Shown piece by piece: positions 30,056-38,100 of a stretch of 43,514 nt of DNA (position 1 is its first letter; the number at the start of each line of letters is the position of its first letter). This DNA comes from Streptomyces sp. CBMA156. Its GTDB lineage: Bacteria > Actinomycetota > Actinomycetes > Streptomycetales > Streptomycetaceae. A program made the position numbers and the translations under genes. The notes under the pieces are model-generated. The model saw only the letters and a program-made list of their open reading frames with translations. It was not told the DNA's origin and made no database searches. Location of the stretch: the NCBI RefSeq assembly GCF_014596515.1, contig NZ_MSJQ01000447.1, positions 1 to 43,514 of the forward strand. The letters run 5' to 3'.

Positions 30056-31636
30056 ATGTCCTCCGACCTCACCCCGCCGGCCGTCCGGGAGATCGCCGAC
30101 GGGTACGCCTTCACCGGTCCCGCCCTCGACCTCGGAGCGGTGCTGCTGGACGGAACCGCGTACCCGGACGCCCAGGTGCGCATCCCGCTGGGCGTGCTCA
30201 ACCGGCACGGGCTGGTCGCCGGGGCCACCGGCACCGGCAAGACCAAGACCCTCCAGCTGATCGCCGAACAGCTCTCCGGAGAGGGCGTGCCGGTGTTCCT
30301 GGCCGACGTCAAGGGGGACGTCTCCGGCGTCGCCGCGCCGGGGACGCCGAGCGAGCGGACCGGCGCCCGGGCCGCCGAGGTGGGGCAGCAGTGGGCGCCG
30401 CGGGCCTGCCCGGCCGAGTTCTACTCGCTCGGCGGGCAGGGTGAGGGCATCCCGGTCAGGGCCACCGTCACCAGCTTCGGGCCGCTGCTGCTGTCCAAGG
30501 TGCTCGACCTGAACGAGACCCAGGAGTCCTCGCTCAGCCTGGTGTTCCACTACGCCGACGGCAAGGGCCTGGAGCTCTACGACCTCAAGGACCTCACCGC
30601 GGTGATCGCCTTCCTCGCCTCACCCGAGGGCAGGGAGGAACTGCGGACCATCGGCGGGCTCTCGGCGGCCACCGCAGGGGTGATCCTGCGGGCGCTCACC
30701 GTGCTGGAGAACGAGGGCGCCGGGGCGTTCTTCGGCGAGCCCGAGTTCGACACCGCCGAGCTGCTGCGGAGCACCCAGGACGGCAGGGGGGTGGTCTCGG
30801 TGCTGGAACTGCCCGCCGTGCAGGACCGGCCGCGGCTGTTCTCCACCTTCCTGATGTGGCTGCTCGCCGACCTCTACCAGGAGCTGCCCGAGGTGGGCGA
30901 CCTCGACAAGCCCAAGCTGGTGTTCTTCTTCGACGAGGCGCACCTGCTGTTCAAGGGCGCCTCCAAGGCCTTCCTGGAGGCGATCACCCAGACCGTGCGG
31001 CTGATCCGGTCCAAGGGGGTCGGCATCTTCTTCGTGACCCAGACGCCGCGGGACGTCCCGTCCGACGTGCTGGCGCAGTTGGGCAACCGGGTGCAGCACG
31101 CGCTGCGCGCCTTCACCCCGGACGACGCCAAGGCGCTCAAGGCCACCGTCTCGACCTTCCCGCGCTCCTCGTACGACCTCGGTGCGGTGCTGACCTCGCT
31201 GGGCACCGGCGAGGCCGTGGTCACCGTCCTCTCCGAGAAGGGCGCGCCGACACCGGTCGCGGCGACCAGGCTGAGGGCGCCGCAGTCGCTGATGGGGCCG
31301 ATCGAGGCGAACGCGCTGCGGGCGATGGTGGAGGCCTCACCGCTGACCGCGCGCTACCGGGACGCGATCGACCGGGAGTCGGCGTACGAGAAGCTGGCGG
31401 CGCGCGCGCCCAGGCCGGAGGCGGCGCCGGCCGGGGCCGAGCCGTCGAAGCCGTCGGAGTCGCCCGCGCCGCGGGAGCGGGCGAAGGAGCAGGCGAGGGA
31501 GCAGGCCGGCGCGGGTGGGCTGCTCGGGTCGCTGCTGAGCAACCCGACCGTGAAGTCCTTCGCGCGCTCGGCCGGGCGCCAGCTCGGGCAGGAGATCTCG
31601 CGCAGCCTGTTCGGGACGTCCAAGCGGCGGCGGTGA
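30056..31636 (+). CDS. HerA-like/DUF853 ATPase
   Basis: 526 residues from ATG at 30056 with AGGAG ten bases upstream. Walker A GATGTGKTKT (about 56-65), FLADVKGDVSG after it, Walker B LVFFFDEAHLLF (about 287-298), arginine/sensor region FFVTQTPRDVPSDVLAQLGNRVQHALRAF. A Lys/Glu/Ala tail (about 445-500) and RQLGQEISRSLFG end follow. DUF853 proteins are HerA/FtsK-class hexameric ATPases that probably move DNA; target unknown. Only 4 bp separate its stop from the convergent glycosidase-like gene, so there is no room for a terminator. Confidence 0.92.
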   Translation: MSSDLTPPAVREIADGYAFTGPALDLGAVLLDGTAYPDAQVRIPLGVLNRHGLVAGATGTGKTKTLQLIAEQLSGEGVPVFLADVKGDVSGVAAPGTPSERTGARAAEVGQQWAPRACPAEFYSLGGQGEGIPVRATVTSFGPLLLSKVLDLNETQESSLSLVFHYADGKGLELYDLKDLTAVIAFLASPEGREELRTIGGLSAATAGVILRALTVLENEGAGAFFGEPEFDTAELLRSTQDGRGVVSVLELPAVQDRPRLFSTFLMWLLADLYQELPEVGDLDKPKLVFFFDEAHLLFKGASKAFLEAITQTVRLIRSKGVGIFFVTQTPRDVPSDVLAQLGNRVQHALRAFTPDDAKALKATVSTFPRSSYDLGAVLTSLGTGEAVVTVLSEKGAPTPVAATRLRAPQSLMGPIEANALRAMVEASPLTARYRDAIDRESAYEKLAARAPRPEAAPAGAEPSKPSESPAPRERAKEQAREQAGAGGLLGSLLSNPTVKSFARSAGRQLGQEISRSLFGTSKRRR

Positions 31637-31640
31637 CCGG

Positions 31641-32807
31641 TCAGCCGGAGAGCGCGGCGCCGATCCGGTCCAGGGAGGACAGCCGCATCAGGCCGTAGTG
31701 GTAGAACTCGACCTCGGGGACGCCGAGTTCGCGCAGGGTGGCGATCTTGGCGGTGAGGTTCTCCGGGCCGTCGCAGTCGGAGGACATCGGGCGCAGGATC
31801 ACCGCCATGTCCTGCGGGCGGACGCCGTGCAGGGCGAAGGCGGCGATCTTCTCCCGGACCGCCTCCGGGGTCCTCGCGTAGCCGAGGGTCTCGATCCCGT
31901 CGACGGCCTTGGCGAGGGCCGGCAGGTCGATGCCGGAGAGCCAGCCCGTGCCGGGTCCGCCGCCGTCCATGAAGCTCAGCCGCATGCCGTGGCGGCGGGC
32001 CTGCTCGGAGAGATCGGCGGCCAGCGAGGTGACGGTGGCGGCGGAGGCGTCCACGTAGGCGGCGAAGGCGCCGTCGGCGAGGGCGCTCAGGTCGGCGGGC
32101 CCGGCGGCGGCGGACTCGTCGGCCAGCCGGCGGCGCAGTTCGGTCCGTACGGCTTCGGCGACCAGGTCGGCCGGGACGCCGGCCCCGGTGGCGGCGGCGC
32201 GGCAGTGCGGGCAGAAGCAGACGCCGAGCAGGGCCTCGGCGGTCGGGCCGAGTTCCTCGAAGTAGCGCTCGTGGTGGTAGCCGTGGCGCAGGCCGTGGAA
32301 GTGCAGGGACTCGGCGCGGATCGCGTCCACGCCGTACCTGGCCAGTTCGGCGACCAGGGTCAGCGCGTACTCCCTGACCTCCGGGTTCGCCGGGCAGAGT
32401 TCGGTGAGGTGGCGGTCGCCGAAGGCGTTGGCCGGGGCGCAGTCGGGGTGGGCGAAGCCGAGCCGGTCGTTGTGGCAGAAGACCGTCCAGGCGTGCAGCT
32501 TCAGCCCGCGGCGGCCGGCCTCCTCGGCGGCCTCGGCGAAGGGGTCGCGGTCACCGATCGCGGTGGACGGCACGGGGGCCAGCCGGCGGCCCTGCCAGGC
32601 GGCCGGATCGGGGCGGAAGTACGCGGCGCCGGGCTCCAGGTAGCGGATCACCCGGCGGGGGTTGTGCGGGAAGACGTCGCGGGCCTCGTGGTAGACCGAG
32701 GCGAGGGTGACGCCACCGACCCCGGCGCGGTCGGTGAGGTTGCCGAAGAAGGTGTCGGTGCCCTCGTCGAGCAGATCGGTGGCGAAGGCGAGGACGGACG
32801 ACTCCAC
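31641..32807 (-). CDS. Glycoside-hydrolase-like TIM-barrel protein
   Basis: 388 residues from GTG at 32807 (MESSVLAFATDLLDEG). No signal peptide. VTLASVYHEARDVFPHNP, GLKLHAWTVFCHNDRLG, LCPANPEVREYALTLVAELA, YGVDAIRAESLHFHG, LLGVCFCPHCRAAA and DMAVILRPMSSDCDG follow the pattern of the putative GH barrels that act on internal sugars (Asp/Glu in DAIRAE as catalytic candidates). CFCPHC may bind a metal. The DasR-like site upstream would place it in GlcNAc/chitin metabolism. Substrate unknown. Confidence 0.72.
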   Translation of the reverse strand: MESSVLAFATDLLDEGTDTFFGNLTDRAGVGGVTLASVYHEARDVFPHNPRRVIRYLEPGAAYFRPDPAAWQGRRLAPVPSTAIGDRDPFAEAAEEAGRRGLKLHAWTVFCHNDRLGFAHPDCAPANAFGDRHLTELCPANPEVREYALTLVAELARYGVDAIRAESLHFHGLRHGYHHERYFEELGPTAEALLGVCFCPHCRAAATGAGVPADLVAEAVRTELRRRLADESAAAGPADLSALADGAFAAYVDASAATVTSLAADLSEQARRHGMRLSFMDGGGPGTGWLSGIDLPALAKAVDGIETLGYARTPEAVREKIAAFALHGVRPQDMAVILRPMSSDCDGPENLTAKIATLRELGVPEVEFYHYGLMRLSSLDRIGAALSG

Positions 32808-32863
32808 GGTGCGGCTCCGGAGCTGGGGGAGGGTGAGCCGTCCACGCTATCCGCAGGGGTTGG

Positions 32864-32879
32864 ATTGGTCTATACCTGA
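32864..32879 (-). promoter_or_regulatory. DasR-type (dre-like) operator upstream of the glycosidase-like gene
   Basis: Minus strand TCAGGTATAGACCAAT, 57 bp before the GTG. Compared with the DasR consensus as I remember it (ACTGGTCTAGACCACT) 12 of 16 bases match, including the GGT-N4-ACC core. GntR-family repressors of this type respond to amino-sugar phosphates. Confidence 0.5.
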
Positions 32880-32926
32880 TGCTCCGGGCGGTCCTGCGGG
32901 CCCGTGACGCCGCCGGCCGGCACGTC

Positions 32927-33610
32927 TCACAGGCCGAGGTCGTCCAGCTGCTTGAGCAGGGCGGATCCGGGGCTGCTCGGGGCACCCGCGCCCTGGGGCG
33001 CGGGCTGCGGGGCCCGCGTCCCGGCCTGCTGATCGGCGGGCCGGTTGCGGAGCAGGACGGCGGCGGCCAGTCCGCCGATCAGCCCGCCGAGGTGGCCCAG
33101 CCAGCTGACGCCCTGGGCGAGCGGCAGCACCCCGACCAGGATGGTCGAGTAGACCGCCGCGATGACGATGCCGACCACCGCGTCCAGCACGTTGCGGTCC
33201 AGCACCCCGCGCAGCACCACGTAGCCGAGGTAGCCGTAGACCATGCCGCTGGCGCCGGCCGTCACGGTGTTCGGGCCCTCCAGCAGCCAGACCGTCAGCC
33301 CGCCGGACACCACGATCACCAGGCTGGCCAGCAGGAACTTCCGCATGCCCCGGTAGGCCGACAGGAAGCCGAGTACGAACAGCGGCCAGGAGTTGGCCTC
33401 GATGTGGCTCCAACTGAAGTGCAGGAAGGGCATGGTGAACATCTCGGGCAGATCGCCGAGCTGCCCGGAGCGCAGCCCGAACTCCCGCGACAGCCCGTAG
33501 TCGCCCAGCCAGTTGACGACCTGGACCGACCAGATGACGGCCTGGACGCCGAGCATGGTGAACAGCGCGCGGCGGGAGTCGGCGAACAACTGGGCGAATT
33601 TGGCGGCCAT
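32927..33610 (-). CDS. Rhomboid-family intramembrane serine protease
   Basis: 227 residues, about six membrane helices. Catalytic Ser121 in TAGASGMVYGYLGY (GxSG) and His173 in SWLGHLGGLIGG form the dyad; PFLHFSWSHIEANSW carries the H-x-x-x-N oxyanion helpers. A 40-residue Pro/Gln/Ala tail ends at LLKQLDDLGL. Cleaves membrane-spanning substrates; none identified. Confidence 0.93.
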   Translation of the reverse strand: MAAKFAQLFADSRRALFTMLGVQAVIWSVQVVNWLGDYGLSREFGLRSGQLGDLPEMFTMPFLHFSWSHIEANSWPLFVLGFLSAYRGMRKFLLASLVIVVSGGLTVWLLEGPNTVTAGASGMVYGYLGYVVLRGVLDRNVLDAVVGIVIAAVYSTILVGVLPLAQGVSWLGHLGGLIGGLAAAVLLRNRPADQQAGTRAPQPAPQGAGAPSSPGSALLKQLDDLGL

Positions 33611-33705
33611 GCCCCGACTGTAGGGCTTGTCGTCCGGCGGTGGGAGCGGATGCGCACCCGATTACAGTGACCCGTGTCATTCCGACCGTGAGAGGTGACC
33701 AGCCC

Positions 33706-34224
33706 ATGAGCAAGCGCCCGCCGCTGCCGTACGAGTTCCTGCCGCAGGTGCCGTCCTTCGAGCTGAGCAGCCAGGACATCACCGAAGGCGGCACGCTGGG
33801 AGAGGAGTTCGTCCACGCCGGCGGCAACCTCTCGCCGCAGCTGGCCTGGTCCGGCCTGCCCGAGGGCACCCGGAGCATCGCGGTCACCTGCTACGACCCG
33901 GACGCGCCGACCGGCTCCGGCTGGTGGCACTGGCTCGCGCTCGACCTGCCCGCCGACACCACCGGGCTGCCGCGCGGCGCCGGCTCCTCGGACGGGAGCC
34001 TGCCGGGCGGGGCCTCCTTCCACGGCCGCAACGACTTCCCCGGCAACCGGTACGACGGCGCCGCCCCGCCGCCCGGCGCCCCGCACCGCTACGTCTTCGC
34101 GGTGCACGCGCTGGACGTGGAGAAGCTCGGCATCGCCGCCGACATCCCGCCGGCCCAGGTGGGCTTCAACCTGACCTTCCACACCCTGGGCCGGGCGCTG
34201 CTGACCGCCGAGTACGGGGTCTGA
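33706..34224 (+). CDS. YbhB/YbcL (Raf kinase inhibitor-like, PEBP) protein
   Basis: 172 residues from ATG at 33706 with AGAGGTG upstream. NLSPQLAWSGLPEGTRSIAV, CYDPDAPTGSGWWHWLALDLP (DPDAPxxxGxWHW, ligand pocket), NDFPGNRYDGAAPPPGAPHRYVF in part (NDFGxxxYxGPxPPxGxxHRY-like) and FHTLGRALLTAEYGV. PEBP family; in bacteria a soluble ligand-binding protein of unclear target. Confidence 0.95.
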   Translation: MSKRPPLPYEFLPQVPSFELSSQDITEGGTLGEEFVHAGGNLSPQLAWSGLPEGTRSIAVTCYDPDAPTGSGWWHWLALDLPADTTGLPRGAGSSDGSLPGGASFHGRNDFPGNRYDGAAPPPGAPHRYVFAVHALDVEKLGIAADIPPAQVGFNLTFHTLGRALLTAEYGV

Positions 34225-34272
34225 GCGGGCCGTGCCGACGACCGATCGTCCGGCCGGGGCCTGACCTGCGGT

Positions 34273-35238
34273 CTAATCCTCCGGGCCCGCCGCGTGGCGG
34301 GCCCGGGCGGCGAGTCCGCGCAGGTGCTCGCGCAGCGCCGGCGGCTCGTGCACCTCGAAGGCGCAGTCCAGCGACAGCAGCCGCATCGCCGTCCACTCCA
34401 GGGAGTCGGAGCGGGAGCGGAGCCGGCAGCTGTGCCCGTCGATCGGCTCGACCTCGCAGTCGCCGTGCCTGAGGCCGTGGCGGACCCGCTCGGCCGGGGC
34501 GTGCACGGTGGCGACCACGGTGCCGCTCGGTGACGGGCGGCGCAGCTTGCCCGCCACGTACGCGGCGGCGTCCTCGGCGGGGAGCTGGCGCGGGGTGAAG
34601 CGGACACCCGTGGTGGCCGGGGCGATCAGCCGGTCGACCCGGAAGAGCCGCCAGTCCGCGCGGTCCAGGTCGTAGCCGACCAGGTACCAGCGGCGGCCGA
34701 CCGAGACCAGCCGTTCGGGCTCGACCTGCCGCCTGGTCTCGGCGCCGTCGTACGCCCGGTAGCCGAAGCGCAGCCGTTCCCTGGCGGTGACGGCGCTGGC
34801 GAGCACCGTGAGGTCCTCCGGGTCGACGGTCGGGCCGTCCCCGGTGAGCAGGGGCACGGTCGCGGAGTTGAGCGTCCCGACCCGCTGCCGCAGCCGGCCA
34901 GGCAGCACCTGGAGAAGCTTGCCGAGCGCCCGTACCGAGGCCTCCTCGATGCCGACCACGGCGTGCCCGGCCGCCGCGCGCAGCCCGACCGCGATGGCCA
35001 CCGCCTCCTCGTCGTCCAGCAGCAGCGGGGGCATCGCGGTGCCCGCGACCAGCCGGTAGCCGCCGACCGCGCCCATGCTGGCCCGCACCGGGTAGCCGAG
35101 CTCGCGCAGCCGGTCGATGTCGCGCCGGATGGTGCGGGGGCTGACGCCGAGCCGCTCGGCGAGCTCGCTGCCGGGCCACTCGCGCGGGGTCTGGAGCAGG
35201 GAGAGGAGGCTCAGCAGCCGGGCCGGGGTGTCGGTCAT
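34273..35238 (-). CDS. WYL-domain transcriptional regulator with DeoR-type HTH
   Basis: 321 residues from ATG at 35238 (MTDTPARLLSLLSLLQ); ATG at 35250 adds four. Winged HTH at about 5-60 (WPGSELAERLGVSPRTIRRDIDRL), WYL domain about 135-215 (RLRFGYRAYDGAETRRQVEP, RLVSVGRRWYLVGYDLDR). Typical of YafY-type ligand- or nucleic-acid-sensing regulators. Divergent from the MFS exporter gene with about 110 bp and an inverted repeat between, so it most likely controls that gene and itself. Confidence 0.93.
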   Translation of the reverse strand: MTDTPARLLSLLSLLQTPREWPGSELAERLGVSPRTIRRDIDRLRELGYPVRASMGAVGGYRLVAGTAMPPLLLDDEEAVAIAVGLRAAAGHAVVGIEEASVRALGKLLQVLPGRLRQRVGTLNSATVPLLTGDGPTVDPEDLTVLASAVTARERLRFGYRAYDGAETRRQVEPERLVSVGRRWYLVGYDLDRADWRLFRVDRLIAPATTGVRFTPRQLPAEDAAAYVAGKLRRPSPSGTVVATVHAPAERVRHGLRHGDCEVEPIDGHSCRLRSRSDSLEWTAMRLLSLDCAFEVHEPPALREHLRGLAARARHAAGPED

Positions 35239-35262
35239 ACCACCCAGCATGCCGGAACGACT

Positions 35263-35298
35263 GGGACAGGTTCTGACCTACATGCCCCGTACTGTCCC
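35263..35298. promoter_or_regulatory. Inverted repeat between the WYL regulator and the exporter (candidate operator)
   Basis: GGGACAG at 35263-35269 and CTGTCCC at 35292-35298 face each other, with AGGT-TCTG-ACCT inside. The site sits at the divergent promoter region, 25 bp from the regulator start and 50 bp before the exporter start, so binding could block both. Confidence 0.5.
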
Positions 35299-35347
35299 GG
35301 ACGTGGAGAAGAGCGTCGTGGACGTGGAGAAGGAAGAGGAGAACGCA

Positions 35348-36826
35348 ATGGGCACCGCGCAAGCGGACCGGCGGAGGTGGATCGCGCTGACGATCGTGAT
35401 GGTCGCCTCCTTCATGGACTTGGTGGACGTCACCATCGTCAACATCGCCATCCCGAGCATCCGGGAGGACACCGGCGCCTCCTTCAGCGCCGTCCAGTGG
35501 GTCACCGGCGGCTACGCGCTGGCCTTCGCGATCGGCCTGATCACCGGCGGCCGGCTGGGCGACATCCACGGCCGCAAGCGGCTGTTCCTGATCGGGATAG
35601 GCGGCTTCACGGTGGCCTCGGCGCTGTGCGGGCTGGCCACCGGCCCGGAGATGCTGATCGCGACCCGGCTGCTCCAGGGCGGGACGGCGGCGCTGATGGT
35701 GCCGCAGGTGCTGTCGATCATCCACGCGACCTTCCCGGCGGAGGAGCGCGGCAAGGTGTTCGGCCTGTTCGGCGCGGTGGTCGGGCTCGGCGCCGTCTCC
35801 GGTCCGCTGATCGGCGCGCTGCTCACCGAGTGGGACCTGTTCGGCCTGGCCTGGCGGCCGATCTTCCTGATCAACCTGCCGGTCGGCATCGCCGGTCTGC
35901 TGCTGGGCCGCCGCTTCATCGACGAGTCGAAGGCAGACCAGGCGCTGAAGCTGGACCTGGTGGGCGTGGCGCTGGCCAGCCTCGGCCTGCTGATGCTGAT
36001 CTACCCGCTGACGCACGGCCGGGAGGCCGGCTGGCCGCTGTGGGGCCACCTGTCGATGGCCGGGAGCCTGCCGGTGTTCGCGCTGTTCGTGGCGTACGAG
36101 AAGGTCAAGACGCGGCGGGACGGCTCGCCGCTGGTGGAGCTGGCGCTGTTCCGGGTGAAGTCCTTCGCGGCCGGGATCTGCGTGCAGCTGGCCTTCGGCG
36201 TGGCGATCGGCATCTACTTCCTGGTCTGGACCCTTTACCTGCAGATGGGCCTGGGCTGGAGCGCGCTCAAGGCCGGTGCGACCGGCATCCCGTTCTCGAT
36301 CGCGGTCTCCGTGGCGGCCGGGCTCTCGGTGCAGAAGCTGGTGCCGCGCTTCGGGCGGAAGGTGCTCCAGACCGGTGCGCTGGTGATGGCGGTGGGCGTG
36401 CTCGTCTACCTCTGGGAGGCGGACCGGTACGGGACGGCCATCACGGCCTGGCAGATGGTGCTGCCGCTGGTGGTGATGGGCCTCGGGATGGGCCTGATCG
36501 TCGCGCCGATCACCGACGCGGTGCTGGCGGAGGTGCCGCGCGAGCACGCCGGTTCGGCGTCCGGGCTGATCAACACCGTGCAGCAGGTGGGCAACGCGCT
36601 CGGGCTCGGCCTGGTGTCGGTCGCCTTCTTCGGGGCGATGGACGACGTGGTCGCGCCGGAGGCGGCCGGGGCGGCGTTCAGCGGGGCCTTCGTGCACGCC
36701 ATGTGGTGGGTCGCCGGGGTGCTGTTCGCCGTCTTCCTGCTGATGTTCGCGCTGCCGAAGCGGCGCAAGGCGGTCGGGCCGGTCGCCGGCTCCACCGCGG
36801 AGGAGCGGGAGCCCGTCCTGGCCTGA
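35348..36826 (+). CDS. MFS drug exporter, DHA2 (EmrB/QacA) type
   Basis: 492 residues from ATG at 35348, GGAGAA just upstream; an in-frame ATG at 35282 overlaps the inverted repeat. 14 predicted membrane helices. Motif A GGRLGDIHGRKR (loop 2-3), the D in MDLVDVTIVNIAIPSI (motif D1), motif B RLLQGGTAALMVPQ and motif C GAVVGLGAVSGPLIGALL (antiporter). Proton-driven efflux of drugs or toxic compounds. Likely repressed by the divergent WYL protein. Confidence 0.95.
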   Translation: MGTAQADRRRWIALTIVMVASFMDLVDVTIVNIAIPSIREDTGASFSAVQWVTGGYALAFAIGLITGGRLGDIHGRKRLFLIGIGGFTVASALCGLATGPEMLIATRLLQGGTAALMVPQVLSIIHATFPAEERGKVFGLFGAVVGLGAVSGPLIGALLTEWDLFGLAWRPIFLINLPVGIAGLLLGRRFIDESKADQALKLDLVGVALASLGLLMLIYPLTHGREAGWPLWGHLSMAGSLPVFALFVAYEKVKTRRDGSPLVELALFRVKSFAAGICVQLAFGVAIGIYFLVWTLYLQMGLGWSALKAGATGIPFSIAVSVAAGLSVQKLVPRFGRKVLQTGALVMAVGVLVYLWEADRYGTAITAWQMVLPLVVMGLGMGLIVAPITDAVLAEVPREHAGSASGLINTVQQVGNALGLGLVSVAFFGAMDDVVAPEAAGAAFSGAFVHAMWWVAGVLFAVFLLMFALPKRRKAVGPVAGSTAEEREPVLA

Positions 36827-36842
36827 CGGAACGCTCCCGTTC

Positions 36843-36877
36843 GCGGGCCCCGGTCGCGCGGTGCGGCCGGGGCCCGC
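36843..36877. terminator. Bidirectional terminator between exporter and HhH-GPD gene
   Basis: 11-bp arms GCGGGCCCCGG/CCGGGGCCCGC, 13-nt loop with inner pairing, between convergent stops at 36826 and 36947. Confidence 0.85.
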
Positions 36878-36946
36878 TTCGCGTGCCGGGACGGTGGACC
36901 GTACGGCGGTGGACTTCTCCGGCGGGACCGGCGGGGGCGACCGGTC

Positions 36947-37633
36947 TCAGCGCGCACCGGTCGGGGCGTGGGCGTGGGCGGGGGTGTGGGCGGGAGAGTG
37001 TGCGGGGGCCTGGGCAGTGGTCGTACGGGTGGTGGTGCGCGGCTTGGCCGCGGCCTTGGCCTCCTTCGCGGCGCGCTTCACCTCCTGCTTGAACTCCCGT
37101 ACCAGGGTGAGGGATTCGGGACCGGTGATGTCGGCGACCGAGCGGTGCGCGCCCTCCTCGCCGTACACTCCGGCCGCCTCCTGCCAGCCCTCGGGCCGCA
37201 CCCCGTACTGCTTGCCGAGCAGGGCCAGGAAGATCTGAGACTTCTGCTTGCCGAAGCCGGGCAGGGCGTTGAGCCGGCTGAGCAGCTCCTTGCCGGTGCG
37301 GACGTTCTTCCACAGCGCGGCGGCCTCGCCGTCGTACTGCGCGACGAGGAACTGGCAGAGCTGCTGCACCCGTTTGGCCATCGCGGCCGGATAGCGGTGC
37401 ACCGCGGGTTTCGCTGAGAGGAGGGCGACGAACTCCTCCGGGTTGTAGGTGGCGATCTCGTGGGCGTCCAGGTCGTCGTGGCCGAGGCGCTGGGCGATGG
37501 TCAGCGGGCCGGTGAACGCCCACTCCATCGGGACCTGCTGGTCCAGCAGCATGCCGACGAGCGCGGCGAGCGCACTCCGTCCGAGCAGTTCGTCGGCCTC
37601 GGGCTGCTGTGCGAGCCGAACGGTGACGTTCAT
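36947..37633 (-). CDS. HhH-GPD-type base excision repair protein
   Basis: 228 residues from ATG at 37633 (MNVTVRLAQQPEADELL) with GAGGAG nine bases upstream. LVGMLLDQQVPMEWAFTGPL, helix-hairpin-helix LNALPGFGKQKSQIFLALLG (about 122-141), then QYGVRPEGWQEAAG. The family is DNA-glycosylase-like, but no catalytic Asp of the GPD motif is obvious. Lys/Ala-rich C-terminal tail (KRAAKEAKAAAKPR) then Thr/Ala/Pro/His repeats, typical of DNA-binding extensions. Confidence 0.88.
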   Translation of the reverse strand: MNVTVRLAQQPEADELLGRSALAALVGMLLDQQVPMEWAFTGPLTIAQRLGHDDLDAHEIATYNPEEFVALLSAKPAVHRYPAAMAKRVQQLCQFLVAQYDGEAAALWKNVRTGKELLSRLNALPGFGKQKSQIFLALLGKQYGVRPEGWQEAAGVYGEEGAHRSVADITGPESLTLVREFKQEVKRAAKEAKAAAKPRTTTRTTTAQAPAHSPAHTPAHAHAPTGAR

Positions 37634-38100
37634 GGGCTTGCGCTCCTCGGAGTTGACGTCGGGTCGGCGCCCAGTCTGGTGGACGCGACGTTGGCGTAGG
37701 CGGTCAACACGCCCGTAGCCGGGGAAGTCTTGTCTGTTCAAGGCCTTGTCAGAGCTGCATTGTTCGTTGGCGGAGCGGTTGTCGGGGGTGGCGAACGGGG
37801 TAGCGCGGAATATTTTTTGCCCGAGCCCTTGCCCGCCCGTGCCCGCCCCCCTTCCTCCTCGTCCGCAGGACGCCCTCCGCCTCCTCCCCTGCCCTCGGGG
37901 CCCGGGCCGTCACCGCGGGATCGGTGTGCGGGGGCGGGCGTTGGGGGTGTGCAGGAGGAGGGAGGGCGCTCGGCCGGGCGGGCGGTTTTGAGTGGGGGCA
38001 ATGGGTCATTTCATATGACTAATTCTGTTGTATCGGTGCGTCGAGCTGACGGCAGGTCATTCTTGGTCCACATCGACGCGTCCAGAAAGGCCAGACCGCC
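37634..38100. other. Intergenic region upstream of geoA
   Basis: 467 bp with no convincing gene. A six-T run (37813-37818) is followed by a C/T-rich tract (37818-37895; polypurine on the other strand) with CCCGCCC and CTCCTC units. The last 100 bp are AT-rich with the palindrome at 38005-38019 and a possible -10 TTGTAT (38028-38033), which I take as the geoA promoter region. Confidence 0.55.
38005..38019. promoter_or_regulatory. GTCAT-N5-ATGAC inverted repeat in the geoA upstream region
   Basis: 5-bp perfect arms GTCAT and ATGAC around TTCAT, about 80 bp before the GTG of geoA and overlapping the expected -35 position for TTGTAT at 38028. A further GGTCATTC occurs at 38057-38064. Candidate regulator site; protein unknown. 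Confidence 0.4.

Noticed and set aside
34166..36697. 843-residue minus-strand open frame rich in His/Arg/Gln
   Set aside because: Shadow of the MFS exporter and of the WYL gene in another frame.
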